Shown here: one piece after another, positions 43,072 through 52,452 of the stretch
Position numbering within the stretch: position 1 is the first letter of the stretch
How the letters are laid out: each line of letters begins with the position of its first letter
DNA from: Foetidibacter luteolus
GTDB taxonomy: Bacteria > Bacteroidota > Bacteroidia > Chitinophagales > Chitinophagaceae
DNA: 64,000 bases
Direction of reading: 5' to 3'
Assembly: GCF_009650435.1 (NCBI RefSeq)
Contig: NZ_VVIP01000043.1
Span: 124,001 to 188,000, forward strand
The notes under the pieces: generated by a model
What the model saw: only the letters and a program-made list of their open reading frames with translations
Database searches by the model: none
What the model was told of the DNA's origin: nothing
Program-made: the position numbers and the translations under genes

Positions 43072-44580
43072 TCAATAATCCGGGTTTTGAATCAATACAC
43101 CGCTGGATGCGTCTACTTGTCCTTGCGGCAACGGGTAGTACCTGTTTTTGTGTACATATCCACGTGATTTTAAAACAGAATCTGCAATACCCCAGCGAAC
43201 CAGGTCGAAAAACCGTTCGCCTTCCATAGCTAATTCTACGTGACGCTCTTTCTGAATAATAGCCCTCATATCAGCCTGGCTACCAGCGGTAACATCCGGT
43301 AATACGCTACTGTTACCGCCATTGCTTTTTCTTGCCCTGTCCCTGATAACGTTAATCCATTTAACGGCTGTAGCAACATCGCCTAATTCGTTTGAAGCTT
43401 CCGCCGCCATTAATAACACATCTGCATATCTCAATATCCTGTGGTTTACCCAACCACCAGATTGATCCCCCGTAGCTTCACGCATCGTCGGGTTAGTATA
43501 TATCTTCTTGTTCCAGTATGGCTGGGGAAAGTCGTTTGCATTGTATGCTGGTAAAGTTTTGCCGTAAATTCCATCAGACTGTCCACTAAACAAAACAGTG
43601 GCATTTTTCCTGGGATCGCCGGTTTCGTAAGAGTTAACCAACTCTTCTGTAGGCGCATTCCAGCCCCAACCTAAATTCCACTCTCCAGATCCCCTGGTTC
43701 CCTGGCTGCCTGCAAAATTCCAAAGAGCGCCAACGCCGCCATCGCCAGCGGCCAAGGTAGCCTGAATTTCAAAAATGGATTCATTTCCGTTTTCTCCATT
43801 TTCACTGAAAATGTAAAAATAATCGGTTTCCAACCCATACTTACCCGAGTTGATTACGGCGTTACAAAGCGCTAAAGCATCCGCCCATCTTTGCCTGTAT
43901 AGTAATGATTTGGCATGTAATGTCATAGCTGCATACTTCGTAAGACGGCCAGGATATTTATTGCCCCAGTCATCCGGAAGCTTTTGTTCAGCTTCAGTTA
44001 AATCCGCATCAATTTGCGTATAAATCTGCTCTTGAGTAGATTTTGGAATGTTAGACTGCGAGGCGCTATAAGACCGGAAATTAATTAAAGGCACCTGTCC
44101 GTAAGTTCTTACCAGGTCAAAGAATACATATGCCCGGAAAAACTTTGCTTCGCCCATATTAATAACTGATCTTTCATCGTTTTGCTGAAGCGAGTCGCCA
44201 ATCTGGATCATTTTGTTTACATCTCCGAGAAAACCAAAATGATCCGCCCAATACTGGTCATTTGACCAGTGGCTTTTGGTGTAATTGAAATCATCAAAGA
44301 TAGATCCCCAATCAGAGCCATCACCGCTACTACTACCCTTACGGGAGTCATCATCCCTGAAGCTGTGAAATGCAAGCCAGGGGATGGTATTAAAACCATT
44401 ACTATAGGTGCCCCGCAAGCCTGAATAGAGGCCCAATGCCTGGCCTTCCAGGCCGCCGCCCGGTATATCGTCAAGCGTTGCATCTAATGGTTTTCTATCC
44501 AGGAATTTATTGCATCCTGAAAAAACCAGCAGTAATGCCAATGCAAAACCGGCAAAACTCATTTTCTTAATGCTATTCAT
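43072..44580 (-). CDS. SusD/RagB-family glycan-binding lipoprotein
   Basis: 502 residues. Lipoprotein signal with FSGC (Cys23) followed by NKFLDRKPLD, as in most SusD proteins. A TPR-containing helical scaffold follows. The SusD-like N-terminal domain covers about 30-230 and the RagB/SusD C-terminal domain about 280-500, ending with IQKERHVELAMEGERFFDLVRWG, the strongest family signature. It sits on the cell surface as a lid on SusC and captures oligosaccharides. Spacing of 19 bases from susC shows one transcription unit. Confidence 0.96.
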   Translation of the reverse strand: MNSIKKMSFAGFALALLLVFSGCNKFLDRKPLDATLDDIPGGGLEGQALGLYSGLRGTYSNGFNTIPWLAFHSFRDDDSRKGSSSGDGSDWGSIFDDFNYTKSHWSNDQYWADHFGFLGDVNKMIQIGDSLQQNDERSVINMGEAKFFRAYVFFDLVRTYGQVPLINFRSYSASQSNIPKSTQEQIYTQIDADLTEAEQKLPDDWGNKYPGRLTKYAAMTLHAKSLLYRQRWADALALCNAVINSGKYGLETDYFYIFSENGENGNESIFEIQATLAAGDGGVGALWNFAGSQGTRGSGEWNLGWGWNAPTEELVNSYETGDPRKNATVLFSGQSDGIYGKTLPAYNANDFPQPYWNKKIYTNPTMREATGDQSGGWVNHRILRYADVLLMAAEASNELGDVATAVKWINVIRDRARKSNGGNSSVLPDVTAGSQADMRAIIQKERHVELAMEGERFFDLVRWGIADSVLKSRGYVHKNRYYPLPQGQVDASSGVLIQNPDY

Positions 44581-44599
44581 AATAATAACCTTTTAAATT

Positions 44600-47500
44600 T
44601 TAAAACGTAACATTAATACCAGCGGTGTAAATAGCTGGAACAGGCCCATTACCATTATCAATTCCAAAAGAAGTGGCGTTACCACCAAAATCTGGAGTAT
44701 AACCATAGTTCTTTTTAAAAGTTTTCAGGTTTTGTGCACTGATAAAAATCCTGAGACTTTTTATGTGAGCCTTTTGCAACATAGCCCTGTCGAAATTGTA
44801 TCCCAGCTGTACATTTCTAATCCTTACATAACTACCGCTTTCTATGCCAAAGGTGGATAAGCCTTTGCTATTTATGTTGTGATTATTGTTTACCTGCGGA
44901 ACCCAATTGGATGTGCCCTCACCGTGCCAACGGTTCATCTTCCATTGTGGATAGTTGAAAGGAGCGAATGTAAGCTCCGATGTTCCCCAGTACCTATAAA
45001 TTTCGTTTCCGGCCACACCCTGCAGATCAATGCCTAAATCAAAGCCTTTATAATTTAATGTTACAGAGGCCCCGTAAGTAAAATCAGGCGTAGGGTTACC
45101 AATCATCGTTCTGTCTTTGCTGTCAATTATCCCGTCAGGCTTGCCATCAGGGCCACTAATATCTTTAAACTTAAGATCGCCCGGACCATATTCGCCAAAA
45201 CCGTTAACTGTTGGAGAATTGTCCACTTCGGCTTGATTTTGGTAAACACCTTCAACTATGTAACCAAAGAAGAAACCAATAGGCCTGCCAACTGCAGTTC
45301 TGTTGGGATATTGCTCATTAGCACCAGTGATACCATCAGGATCATTGGAATACAACGAAACAACGTTATTCTTGAAAGTTGTAAGATTGGTATTAACAGA
45401 AAAAGAGAAATCATTAGAAATCTGCTGTGTCCATCCAGCAGTAAATTCTAACCCTTTATTTGAAATACTGCCAATGTTGCTTAACCGGGCCGGGAAACCA
45501 AGCAATCCTGGCTGAATGGCCAACAGGTCTTTTGTAAGTTTATTATAGTAAGCAGCCTCAACATGCAGACGGTTCTTTAAAGCTGTAAACTCTACACCAA
45601 TCTCTTTTGCATGCACGGTTTCCCAACGCAGATTTTCATCAGGAACATAAGAGGCCGCGTAAGCTGGGTAAATTGTGTTTCCAAAAACCGCACTGCTTGC
45701 CTGAAGCGGTGCATAAGAAGGATAGGGGTTACTTGTACCATCATTATATGTTGTACTCTGGTTACCCAATACGCCCATTGATGCTTTTAACTTCAGGAAA
45801 TCGAAGAAATGTTGGCTTTGCATGAAATTTTCCTTAGTTAACTCCCATGCTGCGCCAACAGCCCAAAAGTTTTGCCTCGGATTGTTTTTAAAGCCGCTTG
45901 TACCGTCATTCCTGAATGAAGCGTTCAGCAGGTATTTGCCTTTGTAGTTGTATAACATACGGGCCAGCCACGATGCCGTAGTTCTTTCAAATTGTGTTGA
46001 TGACGCCCTTACAGTACTTTGATCAACAAGTGCATTATTGATATACCACATCCTTTTTTCATTAGGGATTGGGTCGCCAGTGCTGCTTTGTTTTCCCGTT
46101 GCTGTTAATGTGTATTGGGACTCGTAATATATGGTAGTACCACCCGTAAGTGTTAACCCATGATCGCCAAAATCTTTCCTGTAGGTAAGGATGTTATCCT
46201 GCTGCCATTTGTAGGTGCGGTAATCCCCAATATTAAGGCTGGTTAAATTATAGTTGGGGTTTATAGTAATTGAATCATTTAATGTTGGCAAATAATACCT
46301 GAGGATGGGCGAGTAGCTTGTTTTGTTACCATTCGTAATATCGCCATAGCCTGTAGCCCTGAATGTAAAGCTCTTTAAAAAGTTTACCTCGGCAAATACA
46401 CTGGCCACTGTCCTGAATTCTTTCTGGAAATTCTTATCATAAGTACTTTCCAGCAGCATCAGAGGATTGGTGATTTGTGCACTTTGGAAACCAGGCAATA
46501 TAGAATAAACGCCATTTATAGTAGCTGTTGAGGCAACAGGAGATACACGGCGTGCATCTGTTAGCAAATTACTGTAGGAATTTGTTGGGGTTAAATAAGG
46601 TATATCCTGCCAGATACCATTTACATTAAAACCAACTTTAAAAGCCTTGCTAACTTTATACTCATCACTTAATGTAAGCAATATCTTCTTCAGGCGTTCG
46701 TGCCTTACCATGCCCTGGTCATTTATATAACCAGCATTCATGTAAAACCTGTTTTTTTCAGAGCTTGCTGTTACACTGATGTTATTTGTATTAAAAACCC
46801 CTTTCTGAGATAATGCCTCAATCCAATCTGTATTACCGTTCCAGTCGGAGAAATCAAATGGTACATCTCCCTGGTTTTGCAATTGCTCGTTATAGAGTAG
46901 TTTAAACTCTTCTGCATTAGTAAGCTTTATCTTATCAACCAGCCTCTTGGTACCGTAAGTTGAGTTAAAGTTCACCAGCATTTGCCCTGCTTTTGCTTTT
47001 TTAGTGGTAATTACTATTGCACCTGCAGCGCCTCTTACGCCAAATATGGCCAGCGAGGATGGGTCTTTAAGAATCTCAATGGATTCTATATCGTTGGGGT
47101 TGATGAAATCTATATTATCATTTAATATACCATCCACTACATACACAGGCCTTACAGAGCCGATACTGATGGTACCCCTTATGCGTATGTCAGGCTGGGC
47201 GCCGGGCGTTCCGCTATTTACTACCGATACACCGGCTACCTTACCCTGTAAAGAAGCCACAGGGTTAGGATTGGGTTTATCAGCGATATCTTTACCGGCA
47301 ACCCTTGCAATAGATCCCGTCAAATCTCTCTTATTGGCTGTACCATACCCTATTACTACTACATCTGTTAGGGTGGCATTGGCATCCTTAAGGCTTACAT
47401 TTATCTGCGTTTGGCTGCCTACCCTTATTTCCTGTGTTTCAAAGCCCACATAGGAAATAACCAGCACATCATCGCTCTCTGCATTGATAGAAAACTTTCC

Positions 47501-47986
47501 TTCATTATTGGTGGTGGTTCCGCGGGAAGTACCTTTTACCTGTACAGAAACACCCGCCATTGCGGAGCCATTTTCACCGGTAACCGTTCCCGTTACCACG
47601 GCCTTTACCGATTCCGGCGAGCCGTACACCTGGCCTTCTCCTTTTATTACTATCAGGTTATTGTCCATAAACTGGTAGGAAAGGCTGGTATTTTGAAACA
47701 GCGTTTGCAGTACCTGGCTTATTTCGGCATCCGCTACACTTAAAGAAGTTTTTTGTTTGAGTGCAGTTAAGTCGTTGTTGTAGAGAAACCGGTAGCCGGA
47801 TTTTTTCTCAATAGCGGAAAGTATATTGGATATTTCCGCATTGCTCATGTTAATCGTAATCTTTTTCTGGCCACGCTCTTTGGCTGATACGTTTAAAGTA
47901 AACAGCAGCAGAAAAATGGCCGTCAGTTTCATAACAAGCAGTTTGTAAGAAAACGATTTTTTAAAAACCGTTTGAAAACATTTCAT
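44600..47986 (-). CDS. SusC/RagA-type TonB-dependent transporter with N-terminal STN domain
   Basis: 1128 residues from the ATG at 47986; a longer frame opens at a TTG at 48016. Signal peptide about 10-35. The STN (secretin/TonB N-terminal) domain follows (about 40-110: ITINMSNAEISNILSAIEKKSGYRFLYNNDL), then a CarboxypepD_reg-like domain (about 120-205), the plug domain (VVIGYGTANKRDLTGS) and a 22-strand barrel ending in a terminal Phe. It imports oligosaccharides with TonB energy. The STN domain normally talks to a FecR anti-sigma factor, and a fecR gene lies directly upstream on the same strand. Confidence 0.96.
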   Translation of the reverse strand: MKCFQTVFKKSFSYKLLVMKLTAIFLLLFTLNVSAKERGQKKITINMSNAEISNILSAIEKKSGYRFLYNNDLTALKQKTSLSVADAEISQVLQTLFQNTSLSYQFMDNNLIVIKGEGQVYGSPESVKAVVTGTVTGENGSAMAGVSVQVKGTSRGTTTNNEGKFSINAESDDVLVISYVGFETQEIRVGSQTQINVSLKDANATLTDVVVIGYGTANKRDLTGSIARVAGKDIADKPNPNPVASLQGKVAGVSVVNSGTPGAQPDIRIRGTISIGSVRPVYVVDGILNDNIDFINPNDIESIEILKDPSSLAIFGVRGAAGAIVITTKKAKAGQMLVNFNSTYGTKRLVDKIKLTNAEEFKLLYNEQLQNQGDVPFDFSDWNGNTDWIEALSQKGVFNTNNISVTASSEKNRFYMNAGYINDQGMVRHERLKKILLTLSDEYKVSKAFKVGFNVNGIWQDIPYLTPTNSYSNLLTDARRVSPVASTATINGVYSILPGFQSAQITNPLMLLESTYDKNFQKEFRTVASVFAEVNFLKSFTFRATGYGDITNGNKTSYSPILRYYLPTLNDSITINPNYNLTSLNIGDYRTYKWQQDNILTYRKDFGDHGLTLTGGTTIYYESQYTLTATGKQSSTGDPIPNEKRMWYINNALVDQSTVRASSTQFERTTASWLARMLYNYKGKYLLNASFRNDGTSGFKNNPRQNFWAVGAAWELTKENFMQSQHFFDFLKLKASMGVLGNQSTTYNDGTSNPYPSYAPLQASSAVFGNTIYPAYAASYVPDENLRWETVHAKEIGVEFTALKNRLHVEAAYYNKLTKDLLAIQPGLLGFPARLSNIGSISNKGLEFTAGWTQQISNDFSFSVNTNLTTFKNNVVSLYSNDPDGITGANEQYPNRTAVGRPIGFFFGYIVEGVYQNQAEVDNSPTVNGFGEYGPGDLKFKDISGPDGKPDGIIDSKDRTMIGNPTPDFTYGASVTLNYKGFDLGIDLQGVAGNEIYRYWGTSELTFAPFNYPQWKMNRWHGEGTSNWVPQVNNNHNINSKGLSTFGIESGSYVRIRNVQLGYNFDRAMLQKAHIKSLRIFISAQNLKTFKKNYGYTPDFGGNATSFGIDNGNGPVPAIYTAGINVTF

Positions 47987-48094
47987 ACTATAGAAATTGT
48001 GGGTTATAAAATCCAACCTTTCAGGCTGGCTTGTTTTAGTTTGTTATAGTGCGCAATTGCTGAACAGGGCCGTACGTAATGCCTGGCGAATAGA

Positions 48095-48165
48095 ACTACT
48101 GCAGTACAAGAGTGCGACGCAAGGGACGCTTCATAGTAATTACTGCCGCCGGGCCCATACATATT
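48095..48165. repeat. Dispersed repeat family B copy
   Basis: ACAAGAGTGCGACGCAAGGG (48106-48125) then ACGCTTCATAGTAATTACTG and CCGCCGGGCCC (48146-48156). It is the reverse complement of the copy at 52.08 kb. It lies in the 250-base gap between fecR and susC. Confidence 0.65.
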
Positions 48166-48238
48166 CCTCCGTTTAGCTTGCGGGTATAACCTTCCGTTTA
48201 CCCCGGAGAATAATACCCTGTTTTATTTAGGGTGCAGT

Positions 48239-49357
48239 TTACTTTGGTGAACTAATAAATACTTCATGGGCATGTATTTTAAAATTGAAGGGCACAGCCG
48301 CTTTTAACGCCGTAAAAGCCTGCTCCACGGTTTCGTTTTCAAAAGAGCCATTAAAATTTAACTGGCGCACTTTACTGTCTTCAAAAACAATTTTTATGTT
48401 GTACCAGCGCTCCAGCTTTTGTGCAAGCGCCTCAAAATTTTCTCCCCTGAATGCCAGCCTGTTATACAGCCATGCTGTTTCAATAAGGTCTGTGCCGCTA
48501 AGGGTGGTATCTAAATGTGTAACCTGGTAAGGGGGCAAAGGCTGTTTTGCCGTTGCCTGGGCCGGCAGGTTTTGCTCAACGCCCACTGATTTTTCAACAA
48601 CCAGTTTTTCGTTGGGGTGCAGAAAAATGGGCGCCCGGCCAGGGTCGTTCTGCCGGGTAACCTGTACAAGGCCGTGAATAAGCGTTGTTTCCACCGTTTT
48701 ATCGGCAGGGTACGCCTTAACGTTAAAAGCGGTGCCCAGCACTTTTATGCTGATGCCGCCGGTGTGGACAATAAAGGGCTTGGCAGGGTTTTTAACTACA
48801 TCAAAATAGGCCTCACCTTCCAGCTTTACCTCCCGCAGCGGCCCGGAAAAATCGCCTGTAAAGGTTACCGACGAGCCGGCATTAACCCAAACGGTGGAGC
48901 CATCCGGCAATATGCTGCGGGTACGGCTGCCGTTTTGTACCGCTATTTTCTGGGGGGCTGTTTCTGCGGCAGCCAATGGTTGGCGGGTACCTGCTTTCCA
49001 GTAAAAAACAAACGCCCATACCGCTGCAAGCACCAGGCTAACTGCCGATACGCGTTTCAACAACCGCCTGCGCCTTTGTTTGGGGGATATATAAACAGGC
49101 TCGTCTTCCATTTCTTCAGATTGCTTTTTTTTTGCTATCTGAAGAATGCGGGCTACATGCAGGCGGTCTTCCTCGCTTACTTCTTCTTCCGCATGCGGCT
49201 GGGTATCCGGCGCCCATAACCGGCTTATAATATCATATTGTTGCTGTAACTGTGGATTTTTACTGAGGTGTTGTACTAATTCAGCATGCTCGTCAGGGGT
49301 TATTTCCCTGCTAAGACCCCTGGCCATCAATACCCATAAACTGTTAGAAGGTTCCAT
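48239..49357 (-). CDS. FecR-family anti-sigma factor / sigma regulator (orphan)
   Basis: 372 residues from the ATG at 49357; a TTG three codons upstream extends the frame. The cytoplasmic N-terminus (about 1-105) has MARGLSREITPDEHAELVQHL, the sigma-binding region. One membrane span lies at about 107-125 (VSAVSLVLAAVWAFVFYW). The periplasmic FecR domain follows (about 135-245: RTRSILPDGSTVWVNAGSSVTF and LEGEAYFDV), and a DUF4974 domain (about 290-370) ends the protein. It would receive a signal from the SusC STN domain. An ECF sigma gene is normally encoded just upstream, but here the upstream gene is a divergent phosphoethanolamine transferase, so the sigma partner must be elsewhere. Confidence 0.94.
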   Translation of the reverse strand: MEPSNSLWVLMARGLSREITPDEHAELVQHLSKNPQLQQQYDIISRLWAPDTQPHAEEEVSEEDRLHVARILQIAKKKQSEEMEDEPVYISPKQRRRRLLKRVSAVSLVLAAVWAFVFYWKAGTRQPLAAAETAPQKIAVQNGSRTRSILPDGSTVWVNAGSSVTFTGDFSGPLREVKLEGEAYFDVVKNPAKPFIVHTGGISIKVLGTAFNVKAYPADKTVETTLIHGLVQVTRQNDPGRAPIFLHPNEKLVVEKSVGVEQNLPAQATAKQPLPPYQVTHLDTTLSGTDLIETAWLYNRLAFRGENFEALAQKLERWYNIKIVFEDSKVRQLNFNGSFENETVEQAFTALKAAVPFNFKIHAHEVFISSPK

Positions 49358-49534
49358 TAGCGGCAAGCTGTTCTATTGGCTAAGGACAGGCATTTGTGAA
49401 AGTTCTACTAAAGCTTTGTGAAGATTTTTTAAAAATTTTAATGTTAATGCATTCCTGGCAGCTCGTTTCTCTTTTAATTCCATCACCGCCCCGTTCTCTT
49501 AACTCATTATCATGTTATCGAACTATTAAGTTTT

Positions 49535-51235
49535 ATGGTTAGCTTTAAAGCTAACTTTTTTGCAAACATGCCCTTTTTCAGGAAAAACCCCATAACCAGC
49601 CTGGCAGCTATTGCTGGCTGTATAACGCTCCTGGTTTTGCCCGGACTTTTTGCCCTTAATAAAAGAGAGTCTCACCAGCCTTTTTTTTATAATGCCGCCC
49701 AGCTAATCACTTCCTTTTTATTCATGCTGCTGCCGGCTGCCCTGTTTTACCGTAACATTAAGCTTTACCTGTACCTGTTGCTTATACTCATAATACCCTC
49801 CACACTATTTATTTTTTCTATCTATTATTTTGATGTGTGGCCCGGGTTTGAAATGGTGGTACTCTCGCTGCAAACCAACCTTACAGAAGTTCGGGAAATT
49901 GGCGCAGGTTACGTTAAATGGTACCTGCCGTTAACCATAGTGTATGTGGTGCTGTACCTGTTGTGTGTAAAAGCGCTGCCTTTTAAAAGAATTTCTTTGT
50001 TTGCGGCCATCAGCATTTCTGTTTTAAGCTGCCTGGTTATTGGCTGGAAGCTGCGTTTTGAGAAGCATTTATACAAATTCAATAACTACGACCTGCTTAA
50101 CCGCTATTACCCGGCCAGCGTAGCCAGCGGCATTGCGCAGGCATACAGCATACTTAAGAAAAATAACCTGTCTGCCGCCGGCAACTTTTCTTTTGGCGCT
50201 TACAAAAAAGACAGCCTTCCACACAGGCAGATATACCTGTTTATTATTGGGGAAGCTTCCCGCTACGACAGGTGGCAGGTAAACGGTTATGATTCTGTTA
50301 CATCTCCCAGGCTGGCGGTAAGGGAGGGCCTGCTTTCTTTTCCCGATGTTATCTCGGGCTCTAACCTTACCTGGATGTCGGTTCCGCAAATGATTACCCG
50401 TGCCACACCCGATAATATTGACCTGCAGTTTAAAGAAAAAAGCATCATCACCGCTTTTAAAGAAGCCGGATTCAGAACGGCCTGGCTAAGCAACCAATCT
50501 GATAAAGAAATATTCTGGGGCGGCACCATTAACCTGCATGCCAAAACCGCTGATGCTGCTGTTTTCTCTCCAACCCAGTCTCCTAACTTTGAACTGGAAG
50601 ATTACTACGACGAACGGCTGCTGCCCCTGCTGGACAGCATCATCAATATAGACAACCGCGACCTTTTTATTGTACTGCACACCATGGGCAACCATTGGGA
50701 TTATGCCCGCCGCTACCCGGAAGATTTTGATTATTACCAACCTTCCGGCTACACTACTTCCATTAACCCGCCTGATATGAGCAGCAGGCTGGCCATCAGT
50801 AATTCTTACGACAACAGTATTTTATACGCGGATTATGTGATTGACAGTGCTATTGATATTATAAACCGCCACAATGCTTTGTCTTATGTTATGTACCTGT
50901 CTGACCACGGAGATGACTTGTTCGATGCAAGTGAAGAGCAAATTGACTTTCATTTAAAGGCTTCTCCCATCACCCTGCATGTTCCCCTGTTTTTATGGAC
51001 GTCGCCCCTGTATAACCAGGTGCATGGCTTCAAAACAGCCCAGCTTGCTCAAAACCGGGATAAAAAGATTGGCTCAGAAAACACTTTCTTTTCGTTGCTT
51101 GACCTTGCCAATATTGATTTTAAAGGAAATGACCTTACCAAAAGCATAGCCTCGCCATCTTTTTCCGGCAGCATCCAGAAGTTTTTTGATAATGATGACA
51201 GGAAGGCCTATTACTACAAAGACCTGCTGGAGTAA
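49535..51235 (+). CDS. EptA-like phosphoethanolamine transferase (sulfatase superfamily)
   Basis: 566 residues. Five N-terminal membrane helices (about 22-40, 53-72, 76-98, 130-148, 152-172) precede a periplasmic alkaline-phosphatase-type domain (about 230-560). The metal and nucleophile block reads IIGEASRYDRWQVNGYDSVTSPRL. EptA/MCR proteins have GET at the nucleophile; here Glu240 is followed by Ala241-Ser242, so Ser242 is the likely nucleophile or the site is altered. SDHGDD near residue 447 is the usual metal motif. It probably decorates lipid A or another glycolipid with phosphoethanolamine. It is divergent from fecR, with 177 bases between. Confidence 0.87.
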   Translation: MVSFKANFFANMPFFRKNPITSLAAIAGCITLLVLPGLFALNKRESHQPFFYNAAQLITSFLFMLLPAALFYRNIKLYLYLLLILIIPSTLFIFSIYYFDVWPGFEMVVLSLQTNLTEVREIGAGYVKWYLPLTIVYVVLYLLCVKALPFKRISLFAAISISVLSCLVIGWKLRFEKHLYKFNNYDLLNRYYPASVASGIAQAYSILKKNNLSAAGNFSFGAYKKDSLPHRQIYLFIIGEASRYDRWQVNGYDSVTSPRLAVREGLLSFPDVISGSNLTWMSVPQMITRATPDNIDLQFKEKSIITAFKEAGFRTAWLSNQSDKEIFWGGTINLHAKTADAAVFSPTQSPNFELEDYYDERLLPLLDSIINIDNRDLFIVLHTMGNHWDYARRYPEDFDYYQPSGYTTSINPPDMSSRLAISNSYDNSILYADYVIDSAIDIINRHNALSYVMYLSDHGDDLFDASEEQIDFHLKASPITLHVPLFLWTSPLYNQVHGFKTAQLAQNRDKKIGSENTFFSLLDLANIDFKGNDLTKSIASPSFSGSIQKFFDNDDRKAYYYKDLLE

Positions 51236-51245
51236 GCAGGTCTTT
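51218..51245. terminator. Hairpin across the eptA-like stop codon
   Basis: AAAGACCTGCT (51218-51228) and AGCAGGTCTTT (51235-51245) form a perfect 11-bp stem, with the TAA (51233-51235) in the loop and at the edge of the stem. A and T tracts close both sides. It lies between convergent genes and may end both transcripts. Confidence 0.6.
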
Positions 51246-51276
51246 GTAACGACTTTGTTTTATTGCAACTAAGTTT

Positions 51277-51933
51277 TTACCCGGGAATACGCGAAATGTA
51301 TTTTTCAATTTCCTTAATCTGGTCAACCACCTGTTTGGTTTTGGGGTTAAGCGCCTTGGCCTTTCTGAAAAAGTCTTTGGCAGCACGAAACTCCCGTTTA
51401 TTCATAAATATCTGGCACATGCTTAAATACGCAACAGCTTCGCTTTCTTTATCGGGAATGCCTGCACGGATAGCTGCACGTATATAACTTTCGCCCTGCT
51501 TAAAATCACCTTTCTGCAGGCTCATCATGCCCAGTTGCAGCTTATTGGCGCCTTCGGCCTCCGGCATGGGCGAGCCAAGTTCAGAGCTTTTCTTTAAATG
51601 CTTTTCCGCCGTCTCAAAATCCTGTTCCATCATGGCCAGGTTACCCTTAATGGTAAAATAGGTAGAGCGTATAGGTTTGTACAGCAGGTTAGGAAACCAA
51701 ATGGTATCCAGAATTTTTTTTACTTCCTCCACATTGCCTTGCTCCATGGGTTCCTGTATCAGGCGCAGCGGGCCAATAAAAAAATGGCTGAAAAGGCCTA
51801 TCACGCCCAAAAAGTACAGCGGAAATGCCGGCCAGAAACCGGCGGTACCGGTAACATTCAATAGAATAGCCGCCACCAACGCAACAATACTTAACCAGAA
51901 ACGATACTTGATAACAAGGTTGTAAAACTTCAT
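51277..51933 (-). CDS. Membrane-anchored TPR protein
   Basis: 218 residues from the ATG at 51933; a GTG two codons upstream also opens the frame. Two N-terminal membrane helices (about 10-30 and 35-52) are followed by a cytoplasmic region with three or four tetratricopeptide-like helical pairs: GNLAMMEQDFETAEKHLKKSSELG, GMMSLQKGDFKQGESYIRAAIRAG and CQIFMNKREFRAAKDFFRKAKALNP. Function is not known beyond protein-protein interaction. It is convergent with the EptA-like gene and has no operon partner. Confidence 0.82.
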   Translation of the reverse strand: MKFYNLVIKYRFWLSIVALVAAILLNVTGTAGFWPAFPLYFLGVIGLFSHFFIGPLRLIQEPMEQGNVEEVKKILDTIWFPNLLYKPIRSTYFTIKGNLAMMEQDFETAEKHLKKSSELGSPMPEAEGANKLQLGMMSLQKGDFKQGESYIRAAIRAGIPDKESEAVAYLSMCQIFMNKREFRAAKDFFRKAKALNPKTKQVVDQIKEIEKYISRIPG

Positions 51934-52071
51934 ACCCACGTTTTAAGAGCGGCAAAAATAGGGAAGTTTAAGGGTGTTTTGGTTAACACGCTTTCTTATA
52001 GTATTCAACATAGCGCAGATAACATAAACTGGAGAGTTTTTGTTTTTGCAAAACAAAAAGGCAGCGAAAGG

Positions 52072-52435
52072 TTTTTTGGGCCCGGCAGGAGGGATTACTA
52101 TGAAGCATCGTTGCGTCGCACTCTTGTACGCCTTGTTCGCTATGCGGCAACGTGCAAAAGGCGCTGACTGTTCGATGTTTTTCTGTTCAAAGTTCTATTT
52201 GCCGAATATTACAATCTATGCTTCAATAGCGTTCTAACACGTTGCCGGCAACGTTTCTGGCGCCGGAGGCGGCAGAAACCGCTCCAATACCCGGTGCGTG
52301 TCTCTCGTTTTCCTGGTGCGTGTCTCCACGCACCAGCGCTACCCGGGTTTGAAAAGCCGCCCAATGAACCAAACGATGAAAGGATTGCGACGCAACAGGC
52401 GATACCATGAAATACCGTAGCTGGTATCCAAAAAA
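52072..52435 (-). repeat. Composite dispersed repeat (families B and C with hairpins)
   Basis: The left part (GGGCCCGGCAGGAGGGATTA at 52078-52097, then GCATCGTTGCGTCGCACTCTT) is a family B copy. The right part, read on the minus strand, repeats the 37.7 kb element. It has the CGTTGCCGGCAACG palindrome (about 52241-52254), the imperfect TTTCTG/CAGAAA hairpin and a CTGGTGCGTG/CACGCACCAG hairpin (52313-52336) with loop TCTC. The family C landmarks GCCGCCCAATGAACC and TTGCGACGCAAC then follow. The gap 51940-52452 holds no gene. Confidence 0.8.
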
Positions 52436-52452
52436 TTGTACTGGTAAAGCTG

